Shown: positions 15,593-25,123, numbered from the stretch's first letter. The stretch is DNA of 64,000 nt from Aliivibrio finisterrensis_A (GCF_004167675.1 NZ_SEZQ01000005.1), one strand, 5' to 3'. Numbers and translations: made by a program. Notes: generated from the letters alone by a model not told the origin.

Positions 15593-17062
15593 ATGAAAGC
15601 ATCTCTTCAGTTAAAAATGGGCCAACAACTTGCTATGACGCCTCAGTTACAGCAAGCAATACGATTATTACAATTGTCGACCCTTGACCTACAGCAAGAG
15701 ATTCAAGAAGCTCTCGACTCTAATCCTCTCCTTGATGTTGAAGAAGAGCAATTTAGTACGCCTGAAAGTTTATTATCTCCAGAGCCAACACCTGAAAAAG
15801 AAACCGCAAGTGCAGAACAAGAAGATCCTATTACTGACAGCAGCGATGTTATTGAAAGCAATAATATTTCAGAAGAGCTTGAAATGGATGCGAGCTGGGA
15901 TGATGTATATAGCGCTAACAGTGGCAGTACAGGGTTAGCTATTGATGATGATACTCCATTATATCAGGGCGAAACGACTGAAAGCCTGCAAGACTATTTA
16001 ATGTGGCAGGCGGATTTAACCCCTTTCAGCGATATTGACCGTGCTATTGCAACCGCCATTATTGAATCATTAGACGACTATGGTTATTTAACCATCAGTC
16101 TTGATGACGTATTAGAAAGTCTTGGTAATGATGATGTTGAAATGGATGAAGTTGAGGTCGTATTAAAACGCATTCAACAATTTGATCCATTAGGCGTAGC
16201 TTCACGCGATCTTGCTGAATGCTTAATGTTACAACTTGCCACCTACCCAGCGGACACACCTTGGCTTCAAGAAACAAGATTGATCTTAACCAATTACATT
16301 AATCTATTAGGTAATCGTGACTACCGACAATTAGCAAAAGAGACTAAGCTTAAAGAGACTGACTTAAAACAAGTCATGATGCTAATTCATGAGCTTGATC
16401 CTAGGCCTGGAAATCGAGTTATTGATACTGACACAGAATACGTTATTCCTGACGTTTCAGTCTTTAAACATAATGGCAAATGGGTTGTGACGATTAACCC
16501 AGATAGCGTACCTCGCTTAAAAGTAAATGCGGAATATGCCGCATTAGGTAAAGGATTAGGTAACAGTCCTGATGGGCAATTTATTCGAACCAATTTGCAA
16601 GAAGCAAAGTGGTTAATTAAAAGTTTAGAGAGCAGAAACGAGACGCTGCTCAAAGTTGCGCGTTGTATAGTTGAACATCAACAAGATTTCTTCGAATATG
16701 GTGAAGAAGCGATGAAGCCAATGGTACTTAATGACATCGCTTTAGACGTTGAAATGCACGAATCAACAATATCTCGTGTAACAACACAAAAATTCATGCA
16801 TACCCCTCGTGGTATTTTTGAATTAAAATATTTCTTCTCTAGTCATGTTAGTACGGATAATGGGGGTGAGTGTTCATCTACCGCTATTCGAGCACTAGTG
16901 AAAAAGTTGGTCGCGGCTGAGAATCAAGCCAAACCGTTAAGTGACAGTAAAATCGCAACCTTATTAGCTGAACAAGGTATCCAAGTTGCACGACGCACCA
17001 TAGCTAAATATCGTGAATCACTAGGTATTGCCCCATCAAATCAGCGTAAGCGTTTACTTTAA
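15593..17062 (+). CDS. rpoN: RNA polymerase sigma-54 factor RpoN
   Basis: RpoN directs RNA polymerase to -24/-12 promoters and needs AAA+ activators; in vibrios it governs flagella, nitrogen use and quorum-sensing small RNAs. It has 489 residues. Region I is Gln-rich (MKASLQLKMGQQLAMTPQLQ), followed by an acidic region II (residues about 50-110), the core-binding domain, a helix-turn-helix, and the diagnostic RpoN box ARRTIAKYRE at about 466-475. It is followed by hpf, ptsN, rapZ and ptsO, the conserved rpoN cluster. Confidence 0.98.
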   Translation: MKASLQLKMGQQLAMTPQLQQAIRLLQLSTLDLQQEIQEALDSNPLLDVEEEQFSTPESLLSPEPTPEKETASAEQEDPITDSSDVIESNNISEELEMDASWDDVYSANSGSTGLAIDDDTPLYQGETTESLQDYLMWQADLTPFSDIDRAIATAIIESLDDYGYLTISLDDVLESLGNDDVEMDEVEVVLKRIQQFDPLGVASRDLAECLMLQLATYPADTPWLQETRLILTNYINLLGNRDYRQLAKETKLKETDLKQVMMLIHELDPRPGNRVIDTDTEYVIPDVSVFKHNGKWVVTINPDSVPRLKVNAEYAALGKGLGNSPDGQFIRTNLQEAKWLIKSLESRNETLLKVARCIVEHQQDFFEYGEEAMKPMVLNDIALDVEMHESTISRVTTQKFMHTPRGIFELKYFFSSHVSTDNGGECSSTAIRALVKKLVAAENQAKPLSDSKIATLLAEQGIQVARRTIAKYRESLGIAPSNQRKRLL

Positions 17063-17081
17063 TTAACAGAAAGGAAGTGTT

Positions 17082-17369
17082 ATGCAAATAAACATCACAG
17101 GTCAAAACGTCGAACTAACCGATAGCCTTCGTGAGTATGTCGATACCAAATTCCAAAAACTCGATCGCTTTTTTGAACACATTAACAATGTCCATGTTGT
17201 ACTAAAATTAGAAAAAGTACTGCATGTAGCCGAAGCAACACTTCATGTAAATCAAGGTGACATACACGCCCATTCTGACGCAGAAGATATGTATGCCGCT
17301 ATTGATGGTTTGGTGGACAAGCTCGTTCGCCAGCTCAATAAACATAAAGAAAAACTAAGTAGTCATTAA
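17082..17369 (+). CDS. hpf: Ribosome hibernation promoting factor HPF (short form)
   Basis: HPF binds the 30S decoding region and promotes formation of inactive 100S ribosomes in stationary phase. The 95-residue short form begins MQINITGQNVELTDSLREYV and contains KLEKVLHVAEATLHVNQGDIHA. It lies 20 bp after rpoN with an AAGGAAG RBS and ends 2 bp before ptsN, the standard gene order. Confidence 0.95.
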   Translation: MQINITGQNVELTDSLREYVDTKFQKLDRFFEHINNVHVVLKLEKVLHVAEATLHVNQGDIHAHSDAEDMYAAIDGLVDKLVRQLNKHKEKLSSH

Positions 17370-17370
17370 C

Positions 17371-17814
17371 ATGCAATTAAGCACCATTCTTTCATTGGAC
17401 TGCACTAAAAGCGCAGTCCAATGCTCAAGTAAAAAACGCGCATTAGAACTTATCAGTGAAATTGCAGCACCTAAAATTGGGCAAAATTCTCAAGACTTAT
17501 TTGAAAGTTTACTCAGTCGAGAAAAAATGGGCAGTACAGGAATTGGCAATGGTATTGCCATTCCACACGGTCGAATTTTTAACTGTGATAATGCCGTTGC
17601 TGTCTTACTTCAGTGCCAAGAACCGATCGAATTTGATGCCATAGATAATCGTCCTGTCGATGTACTCTTTGCCTTACTTGTCCCTGATGAGCAATGTAAA
17701 TTTCACCTACAAACACTCTCCTGTGTTGCTGAAAAACTCAATGATAAGCACGTCTTACGTCAACTTCGTCATGCCGAGAGTGATCAAGACCTATATCAAA
17801 TTTTCACATCTTAA
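17371..17814 (+). CDS. ptsN: Nitrogen PTS IIA protein PtsN (EIIA-Ntr)
   Basis: PtsN is the terminal phosphoacceptor of the nitrogen-related phosphotransferase chain (PtsP to PtsO to PtsN), regulating potassium uptake and other targets rather than sugar transport. The 147-aa PTS_EIIA type-2 domain has the phosphorylated His66 in GIAIPHGRI. The segment LLSREKMGSTGIGNG is diagnostic. It sits in its usual place between hpf and rapZ. Confidence 0.96.
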   Translation: MQLSTILSLDCTKSAVQCSSKKRALELISEIAAPKIGQNSQDLFESLLSREKMGSTGIGNGIAIPHGRIFNCDNAVAVLLQCQEPIEFDAIDNRPVDVLFALLVPDEQCKFHLQTLSCVAEKLNDKHVLRQLRHAESDQDLYQIFTS

Positions 17815-17833
17815 TATACGCAAAGGTCACATA

Positions 17834-18688
17834 ATGAAACTCATGGTAGTTAGTGGTAACTCTGGTGCGGGTAAATCCGTTGCACTTCGAGTATTAGAAG
17901 ATTTAGGGTATTATTGTGTCGATAACCTCCCTATTGACCTTCTTACTCAGTTTGTCGAGTCCATTCAACACACCACTCAAAATGTGGCCGTAAGCATCGA
18001 TATTCGAAATCTACCAAAAGATCCGCTATTACTGACCAATACCTTAACCGAACTGAAAAAAAATCATGATGTAACTGTCGTTTTCTTAGACGCTGAAAAT
18101 AAAGAATTGATTAAGCGTTATAGTGAAACTCGTCGCTTACATCCACTCTCTTTAACTGGCGAACAATGTTCACTAGAGCAAGCCGTCGCATTAGAAAAAA
18201 ATATTCTATGTAACTTTAAAGAAGGTGCTGATTTGGTTCTTGATACCACGACTAAATCCATTCATGACTTAAGTGAAACTTTACGTTCCCGTATTCTAGG
18301 TCGAGAATCAAAAGAATTAGTTATGGTGTTTGAATCTTTTGGTTTTAAGCACGGCTTACCCACCGATGCGGACTATGTTTTTGATGTCCGATTTTTACCT
18401 AATCCTCATTGGGAACCAAACCTAAGACCAATGACAGGATTAGATAAACCCGTTGCCGACTTTCTAGCAGGGTATGATGAAGTCATTCAACTTAAAGAAC
18501 AAATTCAGCAATTTTTAACCACTTGGTTACCCGCACTAGAAAAAAATAATCGCAGTTATTTAACCGTTGCGATTGGTTGTACTGGGGGGCAACATCGTTC
18601 TGTCTATATAACCCAGCAACTTGGTGAGTACTTTAAACAGCAAGGACAACAAGTACAAATTCGTCATAAAACACTAGAGAGGCACTAA
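17834..18688 (+). CDS. rapZ: RNase adapter protein RapZ
   Basis: RapZ binds glucosamine-6-phosphate and the sRNA GlmZ and presents GlmZ to RNase E, so tuning GlmS synthesis in E. coli. The 284-residue length equals the E. coli protein. There is a Walker A GNSGAGKS (8-15) in the N-terminal P-loop domain and a C-terminal domain with FDVRFLPNPHW and GCTGGQHRSVY. The start is the ATG at 17834 after AAAGG; the longer upstream frame overlaps ptsN and is rejected. GlmZ itself was not seen in the window. Confidence 0.96.
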   Translation: MKLMVVSGNSGAGKSVALRVLEDLGYYCVDNLPIDLLTQFVESIQHTTQNVAVSIDIRNLPKDPLLLTNTLTELKKNHDVTVVFLDAENKELIKRYSETRRLHPLSLTGEQCSLEQAVALEKNILCNFKEGADLVLDTTTKSIHDLSETLRSRILGRESKELVMVFESFGFKHGLPTDADYVFDVRFLPNPHWEPNLRPMTGLDKPVADFLAGYDEVIQLKEQIQQFLTTWLPALEKNNRSYLTVAIGCTGGQHRSVYITQQLGEYFKQQGQQVQIRHKTLERH

Positions 18689-18690
18689 CA

Positions 18691-18969
18691 ATGCCAATTT
18701 CATCCCGTCACCTGTTGATAAAAAATCGGCTTGGGTTACACGCTAGAGCAGCCATCAAGTTAGTTGAAATGGCACAAAGCTTTGATGCCGTAATCACTCT
18801 AACCAATGATGAGAAAAAACAGGCAACGGCTGATGGTGTCATGGGACTGCTAATGCTGGACTCAGCACAAGGGCAGTATGTTGATGTTTCTGCTGATGGA
18901 CCTGATGCTGAACACGCACTCTATGCTATTTGCGAACTGATTGAAGCGGGTTTTGACGAAGATGAGTAG
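18691..18969 (+). CDS. ptsO: Phosphocarrier protein NPr (PtsO)
   Basis: NPr is the HPr-like carrier that passes phosphate from PtsP to PtsN. The 92-aa protein has the HPr active-site motif NRLGLHARAA with His17, followed by ADGVMGLLMLDSAQGQYVDV. It starts 2 bp after rapZ and ends the rpoN-hpf-ptsN-rapZ-ptsO run. No clear terminator hairpin was found in the 150 bp before mgtE. Confidence 0.95.
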   Translation: MPISSRHLLIKNRLGLHARAAIKLVEMAQSFDAVITLTNDEKKQATADGVMGLLMLDSAQGQYVDVSADGPDAEHALYAICELIEAGFDEDE

Positions 18970-19119
18970 ATAATACTCATCTCAACACCTGTTTAACCCA
19001 ATCCTTACAAAATTCACTTATCGCGCCCTCCAAATTGCGTTATTATTCAGCCCATTATCTAATCTAAATTGTCTATACTCATTATTCGAGTTAGACATCG
19101 GTTTTCTATGGGGGAGAGT

Positions 19120-20475
19120 ATGCAAGAGCTACAAGATTTCGATCAAACCCATCAAACTCTTCAAGAAGTATCTAATGCGCTTGATAGTGGGATGTTTGTC
19201 CATGTTCGTCGTTTATTACAAGACATGGAACCCGAGGATATTGCCCATCTATTAGAAGCCTCGCCCAGAAAAAGCCGTAACGTATTATGGCAATTAACCG
19301 ATCCTGAAGATTACGGTGAAATCCTTGATGAGCTATCAGAAGGCGTAAAAGATGGCATCGTCTCTCAAATGGCACTTGAGAGCATCGTAGAAGCAACTGA
19401 AGGTATGGAGACAGATGATGTTGCTTACGTTCTTCGTAGCTTGCCAGGTGACCTCTCACGCGAAGTATTAAGCCAAATGGATACGGTTGATCGCTTCCGC
19501 GTTGAAACCGCTCTATCTTATCCAGAAGACACCGCTGGCGGTATGATGAATACCGACTTCATTACCATTCGTGCTGATGTAGAGATCGATGTTGTCCTTC
19601 GCTACCTTCGCATGAAAGGCGAATTGCCAGAAGCAACCGATGCTCTGTATGTATTGGATGAAGAAAGCCGTTTAATTGGTCACTTATCCTTAACCACCAT
19701 TCTTACAGCACAACCTGATGTACTGGTTAGTGATGTAATGGATGATGCCGATGAAGCGATCCCAGTAAATACCGACGATGGCGAAGTAGCTAATTTATTT
19801 GAACGTCGTAACTGGATATCGGCACCCGTTGTTGATGAAAATAACCTACTTTTAGGCCGTATTACTATTGATGACGTTGTCGATGTTATTCGTGAAGATG
19901 CCGAACACTCAATGATGAGTATGGCCGGTATGGATGACGAAGAAGATACCTTTGCCCCCGTAGTAAAATCAGCACGCCGTCGTAGTGTTTGGCTCGGTAT
20001 GAATGTACTTGCGGCCCTTGCCGCGGCTTCTGTTTCAAATATGTTTGAAGCCACTTTAGCGCAAATGGCATCCATCGCTGTACTTATGACTATTGTGCCT
20101 TCAATGGGTGGGGTAGCAGGTAACCAAACCGTGGCTCTGGTTATTCGTGGTCTTGCCGTTGGTCATATTGGTGACAGCAACAAAAAAGAACTATTGATGA
20201 AGGAAGCTGGAATTGGGGTACTTAATGGTATTCTTTGGGCTGCGATTATTGGTGGTATTGTGATGGTTTGGAAAGGCGACATCATGCTTGGCGCGATTAT
20301 CTCCGCAGCCATGTTAGTTAACTTAACCATTGCCGGAGTTGCTGGCGTATCGATTCCTTTAATTCTTAAAAAGATGAATATCGATCCTGCCTTAGCTGGT
20401 GGTATGGCATTAACCACCATTACCGATGTTATCGGCCTATTTGCTTTCCTTGGCCTAGCAACTATCCTGATGTAA
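19120..20475 (+). CDS. mgtE: Magnesium transporter MgtE
   Basis: MgtE is a homodimeric Mg2+ channel gated by cytosolic Mg2+ through its N and CBS domains. It has 451 residues: N-terminal superhelical domain (to about 130), two CBS domains (DTAGGMMNTDFITI and VSDVMDDADEAIPV), then five transmembrane helices with the signature PSMGGVAGNQTVALVIRGLA. I chose the ATG at 19120, seven bases after GGGGGAG; upstream in-frame Met codons lack an SD. No M-box riboswitch is evident upstream. A bidirectional terminator follows. Confidence 0.95.
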   Translation: MQELQDFDQTHQTLQEVSNALDSGMFVHVRRLLQDMEPEDIAHLLEASPRKSRNVLWQLTDPEDYGEILDELSEGVKDGIVSQMALESIVEATEGMETDDVAYVLRSLPGDLSREVLSQMDTVDRFRVETALSYPEDTAGGMMNTDFITIRADVEIDVVLRYLRMKGELPEATDALYVLDEESRLIGHLSLTTILTAQPDVLVSDVMDDADEAIPVNTDDGEVANLFERRNWISAPVVDENNLLLGRITIDDVVDVIREDAEHSMMSMAGMDDEEDTFAPVVKSARRRSVWLGMNVLAALAAASVSNMFEATLAQMASIAVLMTIVPSMGGVAGNQTVALVIRGLAVGHIGDSNKKELLMKEAGIGVLNGILWAAIIGGIVMVWKGDIMLGAIISAAMLVNLTIAGVAGVSIPLILKKMNIDPALAGGMALTTITDVIGLFAFLGLATILM

Positions 20476-20496
20476 TTTTGATTTTTATATCACATA

Positions 20497-20535
20497 AAAA
20501 AAGCGCGCTCTCATTTAATGATTGCGCGCTTTTTT
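20497..20535. terminator. Bidirectional terminator between mgtE and pmbA
   Basis: The inverted repeat AAAAAAGCGCGC (20497-20508) and GCGCGCTTTTTT (20524-20535) carries a T run in both directions. It serves the convergent mgtE and pmbA. Confidence 0.9.
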
Positions 20536-20559
20536 GTTTATAATTTATTTGTGTTACGA

Positions 20560-21903
20560 CTACTGACCAGCAATTTTCATTGATTCAATTAAGATAGAAC
20601 CGGTTTGAATTTGTGAACGTGTTTCTACATCATTACCTACAGCAACAATATTGTGGTACATATCAGCAAGGTTACCTGCAATGGTAATTTCAGAAACTGG
20701 GTATTGGATCTCACCATTCTCAACCCAGAAACCCGCCGCACCACGAGAGTAATCACCCGTTACTGTATTGACACCTTGCCCCATAAGCTCTGTCACTAAA
20801 AGGCCAGTGCCCATGGTTTTTAGCATTTGCTCAAAGCTTTGCCCTGTAGATTTAACAAACCAGTTATGGATACCACCAGCGTGGCCTGTTGGCGTCATAT
20901 TTAATTTTCGCGCCGCATAACTTGTTAATAAATACGTTGCTAGCACACCATCAGTAATAATCTCACGATCTTGCGTATATAGACCTTCGCTATCAAACGG
21001 GCTACTTGCTAATCCTTTTAGAATATGTGGGCGCTCACTCACATTAAACCATTCAGGCAAAATCTTCTCATTTAGCTTATCAAGCATAAACGTCGATTTA
21101 CGATATAAGTTAGCACCACTGATCGCCATGACAAGATGCCCTAATAAGCCTGTCGCAACATCTGCTGCAAACATGACAGGGACTCTCATCGTCTCTAACT
21201 TTTTAGCATCTAAACGACTCACTGTACGTTCAGCAGCTTCTAAACCAACCTTTTTCGCATCCCATAAATCATCACGATGACGAGCAACGGTATAGCTGTA
21301 ATCGCGTTCCATGTCGCCATTTTTATCTACACCAATCACACTACAACTGATGCTATGGCGGCTTGATGGGTAGCTTGCTAACATGCCATGGCTATTACCA
21401 TAAACCTTAATACCATAATGGCTATCGTAGCTTGCACCATCACTCTGTTTAATTGAAGAGTGGTACTCTAATGCTGCTTGTTCTGCTTCAATGGCTTTTT
21501 GTGCTGCGTAATCCGGCTCAGGATCGTCTGGATGAAACAAATCTAAGTCAGGAATATTTTGAGCCATTAGCTCTTTTGGCGCAGGTCCAGAAAATGGGTC
21601 TTCAGAGGTATAGTTTGCAATATCTAGTGCAGCAGCAACCGTCTGCTGAATCGCTTTATCACTAAGGTCAGACGTCGATGCACTGCCTTTACGGTGACCA
21701 CGATAAACGGTAATACCTAATGCACCATCACGATTAAATTCAACGTTTTCAACCTCTCCCATTAAAGTTGATACGCTAATACCTGTCGTTTTAGTGATTG
21801 CTACTTCTGCAGCGCTTGCGTGCTTTGTCGCCATTTCTAGCGCTTTGGCTACTGCTGCTTCAAGTTCTATTTTTTGATTCATCATTTGGGCTTTTGCATC
21901 CAT
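20560..21903 (-). CDS. pmbA: Metalloprotease PmbA/TldE
   Basis: PmbA (TldE) is the non-catalytic partner of the TldD/TldE protease, which in E. coli degrades CcdA and cleaves the microcin B17 leader. The 447-residue reading from 21903 has family signatures FNRDGALGITVYRGHRKGSAS, LGHLVMAISGANLYRKS and TGDYSRGAAGFWVENGEI. It lacks the HExxxH found in TldD, as expected. The start is uncertain: neither this ATG nor the one at 21975 has a good SD, but homologue length favours the shorter form. It is divergent from darP, with tldD close by. Confidence 0.92.
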   Translation of the reverse strand: MDAKAQMMNQKIELEAAVAKALEMATKHASAAEVAITKTTGISVSTLMGEVENVEFNRDGALGITVYRGHRKGSASTSDLSDKAIQQTVAAALDIANYTSEDPFSGPAPKELMAQNIPDLDLFHPDDPEPDYAAQKAIEAEQAALEYHSSIKQSDGASYDSHYGIKVYGNSHGMLASYPSSRHSISCSVIGVDKNGDMERDYSYTVARHRDDLWDAKKVGLEAAERTVSRLDAKKLETMRVPVMFAADVATGLLGHLVMAISGANLYRKSTFMLDKLNEKILPEWFNVSERPHILKGLASSPFDSEGLYTQDREIITDGVLATYLLTSYAARKLNMTPTGHAGGIHNWFVKSTGQSFEQMLKTMGTGLLVTELMGQGVNTVTGDYSRGAAGFWVENGEIQYPVSEITIAGNLADMYHNIVAVGNDVETRSQIQTGSILIESMKIAGQ

Positions 21904-22021
21904 AACATCAGACTGAATATATACATTTTTACTAGAATAACACTCTATGTGATAAATTTGCGCCCAATTCTCCATTTATCTTGCTAAAATAGAGAGAATC
22001 ACCCATTAAAGAATGAATATC

Positions 22022-22552
22022 ATGGCACGTAAAAATCAAAAAGCACCTTGGGAAGAAGAAGAAGAGATCATCTGGGTAAGCAGAACCGAGATGAAAAACG
22101 ACATGGAAGACTTACAAAAGCTAGGCGAAGAATTGGTGGGTTTAAAACCATCTGTTCTTGCTAAGTTCCCATTATCAGAAGACTTGCAAGTCGCAATCGC
22201 TGATGCGCAACGCTTTAAGAACGAAGCAAAACGCCGCCAATTACAATACATTGGTAAATTAATGCGTCTTGAAGATCCAGAGCCAATTCAATTAGCTCTA
22301 GATAAAATTCGTAATAAGCACTCACAAACTACAATTGCACTTCAAAAATTAGAGATCCTACGTGACCGTATGATCGACACACCAGATGTGGTAATTGAAG
22401 AAGTTATGGTGAGATACCCAGAAGCAGATCGCCAACGCTTCCGCCAACTTGCTCGCCAAGCACAAAAAGAAAAAGCATCGAAAAAGCCGCCAAAAGCGTA
22501 TCGAGAAATTTTCCAAGTATTAAAAGATCTATACTTAGACGAAGATTTATAA
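22022..22552 (+). CDS. darP: Ribosome-associated protein DarP (YjgA)
   Basis: DarP (DUF615, YjgA) associates with the 50S subunit and assists late 23S rRNA/50S maturation in E. coli. The 176-residue protein has MARKNQKAPWEEEEEIIWVS, RRQLQYIGKLMR, then KPPKAYREIFQVLKDL at the C-terminus. I start at MARK (22022); MNI three codons earlier is possible. It is divergent from pmbA, a neighbourhood shared with E. coli, and ends at a strong bidirectional terminator. Confidence 0.92.
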   Translation: MARKNQKAPWEEEEEIIWVSRTEMKNDMEDLQKLGEELVGLKPSVLAKFPLSEDLQVAIADAQRFKNEAKRRQLQYIGKLMRLEDPEPIQLALDKIRNKHSQTTIALQKLEILRDRMIDTPDVVIEEVMVRYPEADRQRFRQLARQAQKEKASKKPPKAYREIFQVLKDLYLDEDL

Positions 22553-22570
22553 GTCTTATCTAGAAAGCAC

Positions 22571-22602
22571 AAGGGCCACGTATTTTTTAATACGTGGCCC
22601 TT
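22571..22602. terminator. Bidirectional terminator between darP and tldD
   Basis: A perfect 14-bp stem, AAGGGCCACGTATT (22571-22584) and AATACGTGGCCCTT (22589-22602), has a 4-nt loop and a short T-rich tail (TTTCTT). It sits between convergent genes. Confidence 0.85.
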
Positions 22603-22634
22603 TCTTATAGGTATCGCATGATTTTAACTAGCTA

Positions 22635-24080
22635 TTACTCAGTACCGCCAACCGTTAAGGCATCCAGTTTTAATGTCGGTTGACCAACACCAACAGGTAC
22701 GCTTTGTCCTGCTTTACCACAAACACCAACACCGCGATCAAGTGATAAATCATTACCAACCATTGAGATCTGCTGCATTGCTTCAATCCCAGAACCAATT
22801 AAGGTAGCGCCTTTCACTGGGCGGGTAATTTTACCATTTTCAATTAAGTATGCTTCTGATGCAGAGAATACAAATTTACCTGAAGTAATATCAACCTGAC
22901 CACCGCCAAAGTTTGGTGCGTAAATACCATTTTTAACCGTTGAGATAATCTCTTCTGGTGTATGTTCACCCGGTAGCATATAAGTATTTGTCATACGTGG
23001 CATCGGTAAATGAGCGTACGATTCACGACGACCATTACCCGTTGGTGCTACGCCCATTAAACGTGCATTCAGCTTATCTTGCATGTAGCCTTTTAATACA
23101 CCATTTTCAATTAACGTATTATATTGACCCGCTACACCTTCATCATCCACATTTAATGAACCACGGCGATCTGCTATGGTGCCATCATCAACGATAGTAC
23201 ATACCGAAGAGGTAACTTGTTCACCAAGCTTACCTGAAAATACCGATGACCCTTTACGGTTAAAGTCACCTTCAAGACCATGTCCAACCGCCTCATGTAA
23301 TAAAACACCCGGCCAACCAGAACCTAGAACGACAGGCATCATACCGGCAGGTGCGGCATCAGCATCAAGGTTCACAAGTGCTTGACGGATCGCTTCATCA
23401 GCAAATTCTAACGCGATAGATTTACCATTTATTTCGGTTAAGAAATAATCGTAACCATAACGGCCACCACCACCCGCACTACCACGTTCACGCTTATCAC
23501 CACGCTGAACTAATACGCTAATAGATAAACGCACCAATGGGCGAATATCCGCAGCATACGTACCATCTAAAGCAGCAACCAACATTTGTTCGTAAACACC
23601 ACTGATGCTTGCTGATACTTCTTGAACAAGTGGTTCTTTTGCTCGAATGTACGCATCTACTTCTTCAAGTAGGGCAATTTTTTGTTGCTTATCCAAGCTA
23701 TTAAGTGGATTGATTGGCGCATAAAACTGAGGAATAGTTTGCGCTGAAAACGCCTTAACTCTGCCTTCTCCACCTTGTTGAACAATACCACGAGCCGCTT
23801 TAGCACTTTGAGTTAATGCTTCAATATTAATTTGGTCTGAATACGCAAAGCCTGTTTTTTCGCCGGCAACGGCACGAATACCCACACCACGGTCGATATT
23901 AAAAGAACCATCTTTAATAATGCTGTCTTCAAGTACTAACGATTCATGCCAGCAAGATTGAAAATAGATATCAGCATAGTCTACGTCTCTTTTTGCGATG
24001 GTACTTAAGGTCTGAGACAGTTCTTGCTGACCGATCCCTGCTTGACTCAATAAGGACTGTTCTACTTCTTGCAAACTCAT
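22635..24080 (-). CDS. tldD: Metalloprotease TldD
   Basis: TldD is the zinc-bearing catalytic subunit of the TldD/TldE heterodimeric peptidase. Its length of 481 aa equals E. coli TldD. The HExxxH zinc motif appears in LLHEAVGHGLEGDFNRKG, and the C-terminus carries VCGKAGQSVPVGVGQPTLK. The start at 24080 gives MSLQEVEQSLL. It lies downstream of the nitrilase-family gene and yhdP, as in E. coli (yhdP-tldD). pmbA is unusually close, only darP intervening. Confidence 0.95.
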   Translation of the reverse strand: MSLQEVEQSLLSQAGIGQQELSQTLSTIAKRDVDYADIYFQSCWHESLVLEDSIIKDGSFNIDRGVGIRAVAGEKTGFAYSDQINIEALTQSAKAARGIVQQGGEGRVKAFSAQTIPQFYAPINPLNSLDKQQKIALLEEVDAYIRAKEPLVQEVSASISGVYEQMLVAALDGTYAADIRPLVRLSISVLVQRGDKRERGSAGGGGRYGYDYFLTEINGKSIALEFADEAIRQALVNLDADAAPAGMMPVVLGSGWPGVLLHEAVGHGLEGDFNRKGSSVFSGKLGEQVTSSVCTIVDDGTIADRRGSLNVDDEGVAGQYNTLIENGVLKGYMQDKLNARLMGVAPTGNGRRESYAHLPMPRMTNTYMLPGEHTPEEIISTVKNGIYAPNFGGGQVDITSGKFVFSASEAYLIENGKITRPVKGATLIGSGIEAMQQISMVGNDLSLDRGVGVCGKAGQSVPVGVGQPTLKLDALTVGGTE

Positions 24081-24191
24081 TCGAGGTACTCTTGTTAAGA
24101 ATTTAAGATCTAGGATCTAATTATGAATAAAAAAGAATGGCTTTTATAGTGAAACTCACTCTTTTATTAAATAAAACGGTAACAATCGCGA

Positions 24192-25010
24192 TTAGCTAAG
24201 CTGACAATGCAATCTCGAATGCTGAACAACTGGCATTTTTCTACGTATGGCTCTTAGATGCGAAAGATCAAGCTCCGCAGTAATCACTCCTGTGCCTTCT
24301 TTTTGGGCTGTTACTTTATTTCCCCAAGGATCAACCACCATTGAGTGGCCCCATGTTTCTCGTCCTGAACCATGATTGCCCCATTGACCTGCAGCAAGGA
24401 CCCAACATTGTGTCTCTATTGCTCTTGAACGCAATAAGATATCCCAATGGGCGTAACCTGTTACTTTAGTAAATGCAGCAGGAACAACAATAATTTCAGC
24501 GCCCTGCTGACGAAGCTCGCTATATAACAGTGGAAAGCGTACATCATAGCAAATGGATAGGCCTATCTTGCCAAACGGCGTCTCTACCACTTTAACTTCA
24601 TTACCGGGAGTAAATGTATCTGACTCTCGATAACTATGGTGACCATCTTCGATTTCAACATCAAACATATGCACTTTGTTATAGTGCTCGACAAGTTCGC
24701 CATTATCATTAAACACTAAGCACGTCGTCGACAAGCTACCATCAGGATTAAGAATAGGAAAAGAACCAACAATAAGCCAAAGCTGGTAACGTCTCGCTAG
24801 ATCAGATAATTCTTGCTGTAAAACCCCTGTACCTAGCGATTCTGCATGACGCTCATAATCTTCTTTTTTCCCAAAGACAATGCTATTTTCTGGCGTTAAA
24901 GCAAGTTTTGCCCCTTGCTGTTGCAACCCTTTCAGCTTGAGATTTAATTGCTTCATATTCTCTTCAGGATTTGAGCCTGAATTCATCTGTACTACACCAA
25001 TCTTCTTCAT
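24192..25010 (-). CDS. Carbon-nitrogen hydrolase (nitrilase family, Nit1-like amidase)
   Basis: This 272-residue nitrilase-superfamily protein has the complete Glu-Lys-Cys triad: Glu41 in LTPENS, Lys112 in HYNKVHMFD and Cys154 in SICYDVRFP. The sequence resembles the Nit1/YbeM branch, whose members hydrolyse deaminated glutathione; that function is inferred from the family. It is presumably cytoplasmic, with no signal peptide. It starts at 25010 behind AAGGAT. It lies between yhdP and tldD with a half repeat element upstream, so it probably has its own promoter. Confidence 0.9.
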   Translation of the reverse strand: MKKIGVVQMNSGSNPEENMKQLNLKLKGLQQQGAKLALTPENSIVFGKKEDYERHAESLGTGVLQQELSDLARRYQLWLIVGSFPILNPDGSLSTTCLVFNDNGELVEHYNKVHMFDVEIEDGHHSYRESDTFTPGNEVKVVETPFGKIGLSICYDVRFPLLYSELRQQGAEIIVVPAAFTKVTGYAHWDILLRSRAIETQCWVLAAGQWGNHGSGRETWGHSMVVDPWGNKVTAQKEGTGVITAELDLSHLRAIRRKMPVVQHSRLHCQLS

Positions 25011-25028
25011 CTTATATCCTTACACTGA

Positions 25029-25103
25029 TGCTGCAATTTATGTCTTGCTCTAATCGATTTGTTCTAGGTAATTATCTGATCAACGACTTATTCAAATAGG
25101 CAT
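25029..25103 (+). repeat. Half copy (D) of the 162-bp repeat
   Basis: These 75 bp align with the right-hand half of copy C in the same orientation: gcaatttatgtcttgctcta then atcgattt, taattatctgatcaac and a degraded end aggcat. Identity is roughly four bases in five by eye. The other half is absent. It sits between yhdP and the nitrilase-family gene. Confidence 0.6.
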
Positions 25104-25123
25104 AATCATTTGAACACTATTTA

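Noticed and set aside
17660..17833. 57-codon N-terminal extension of RapZ overlapping ptsN
   Set aside because: The extension is out-of-frame ptsN sequence; the ATG at 17834 has an SD and gives the exact E. coli length with the P-loop near the start.
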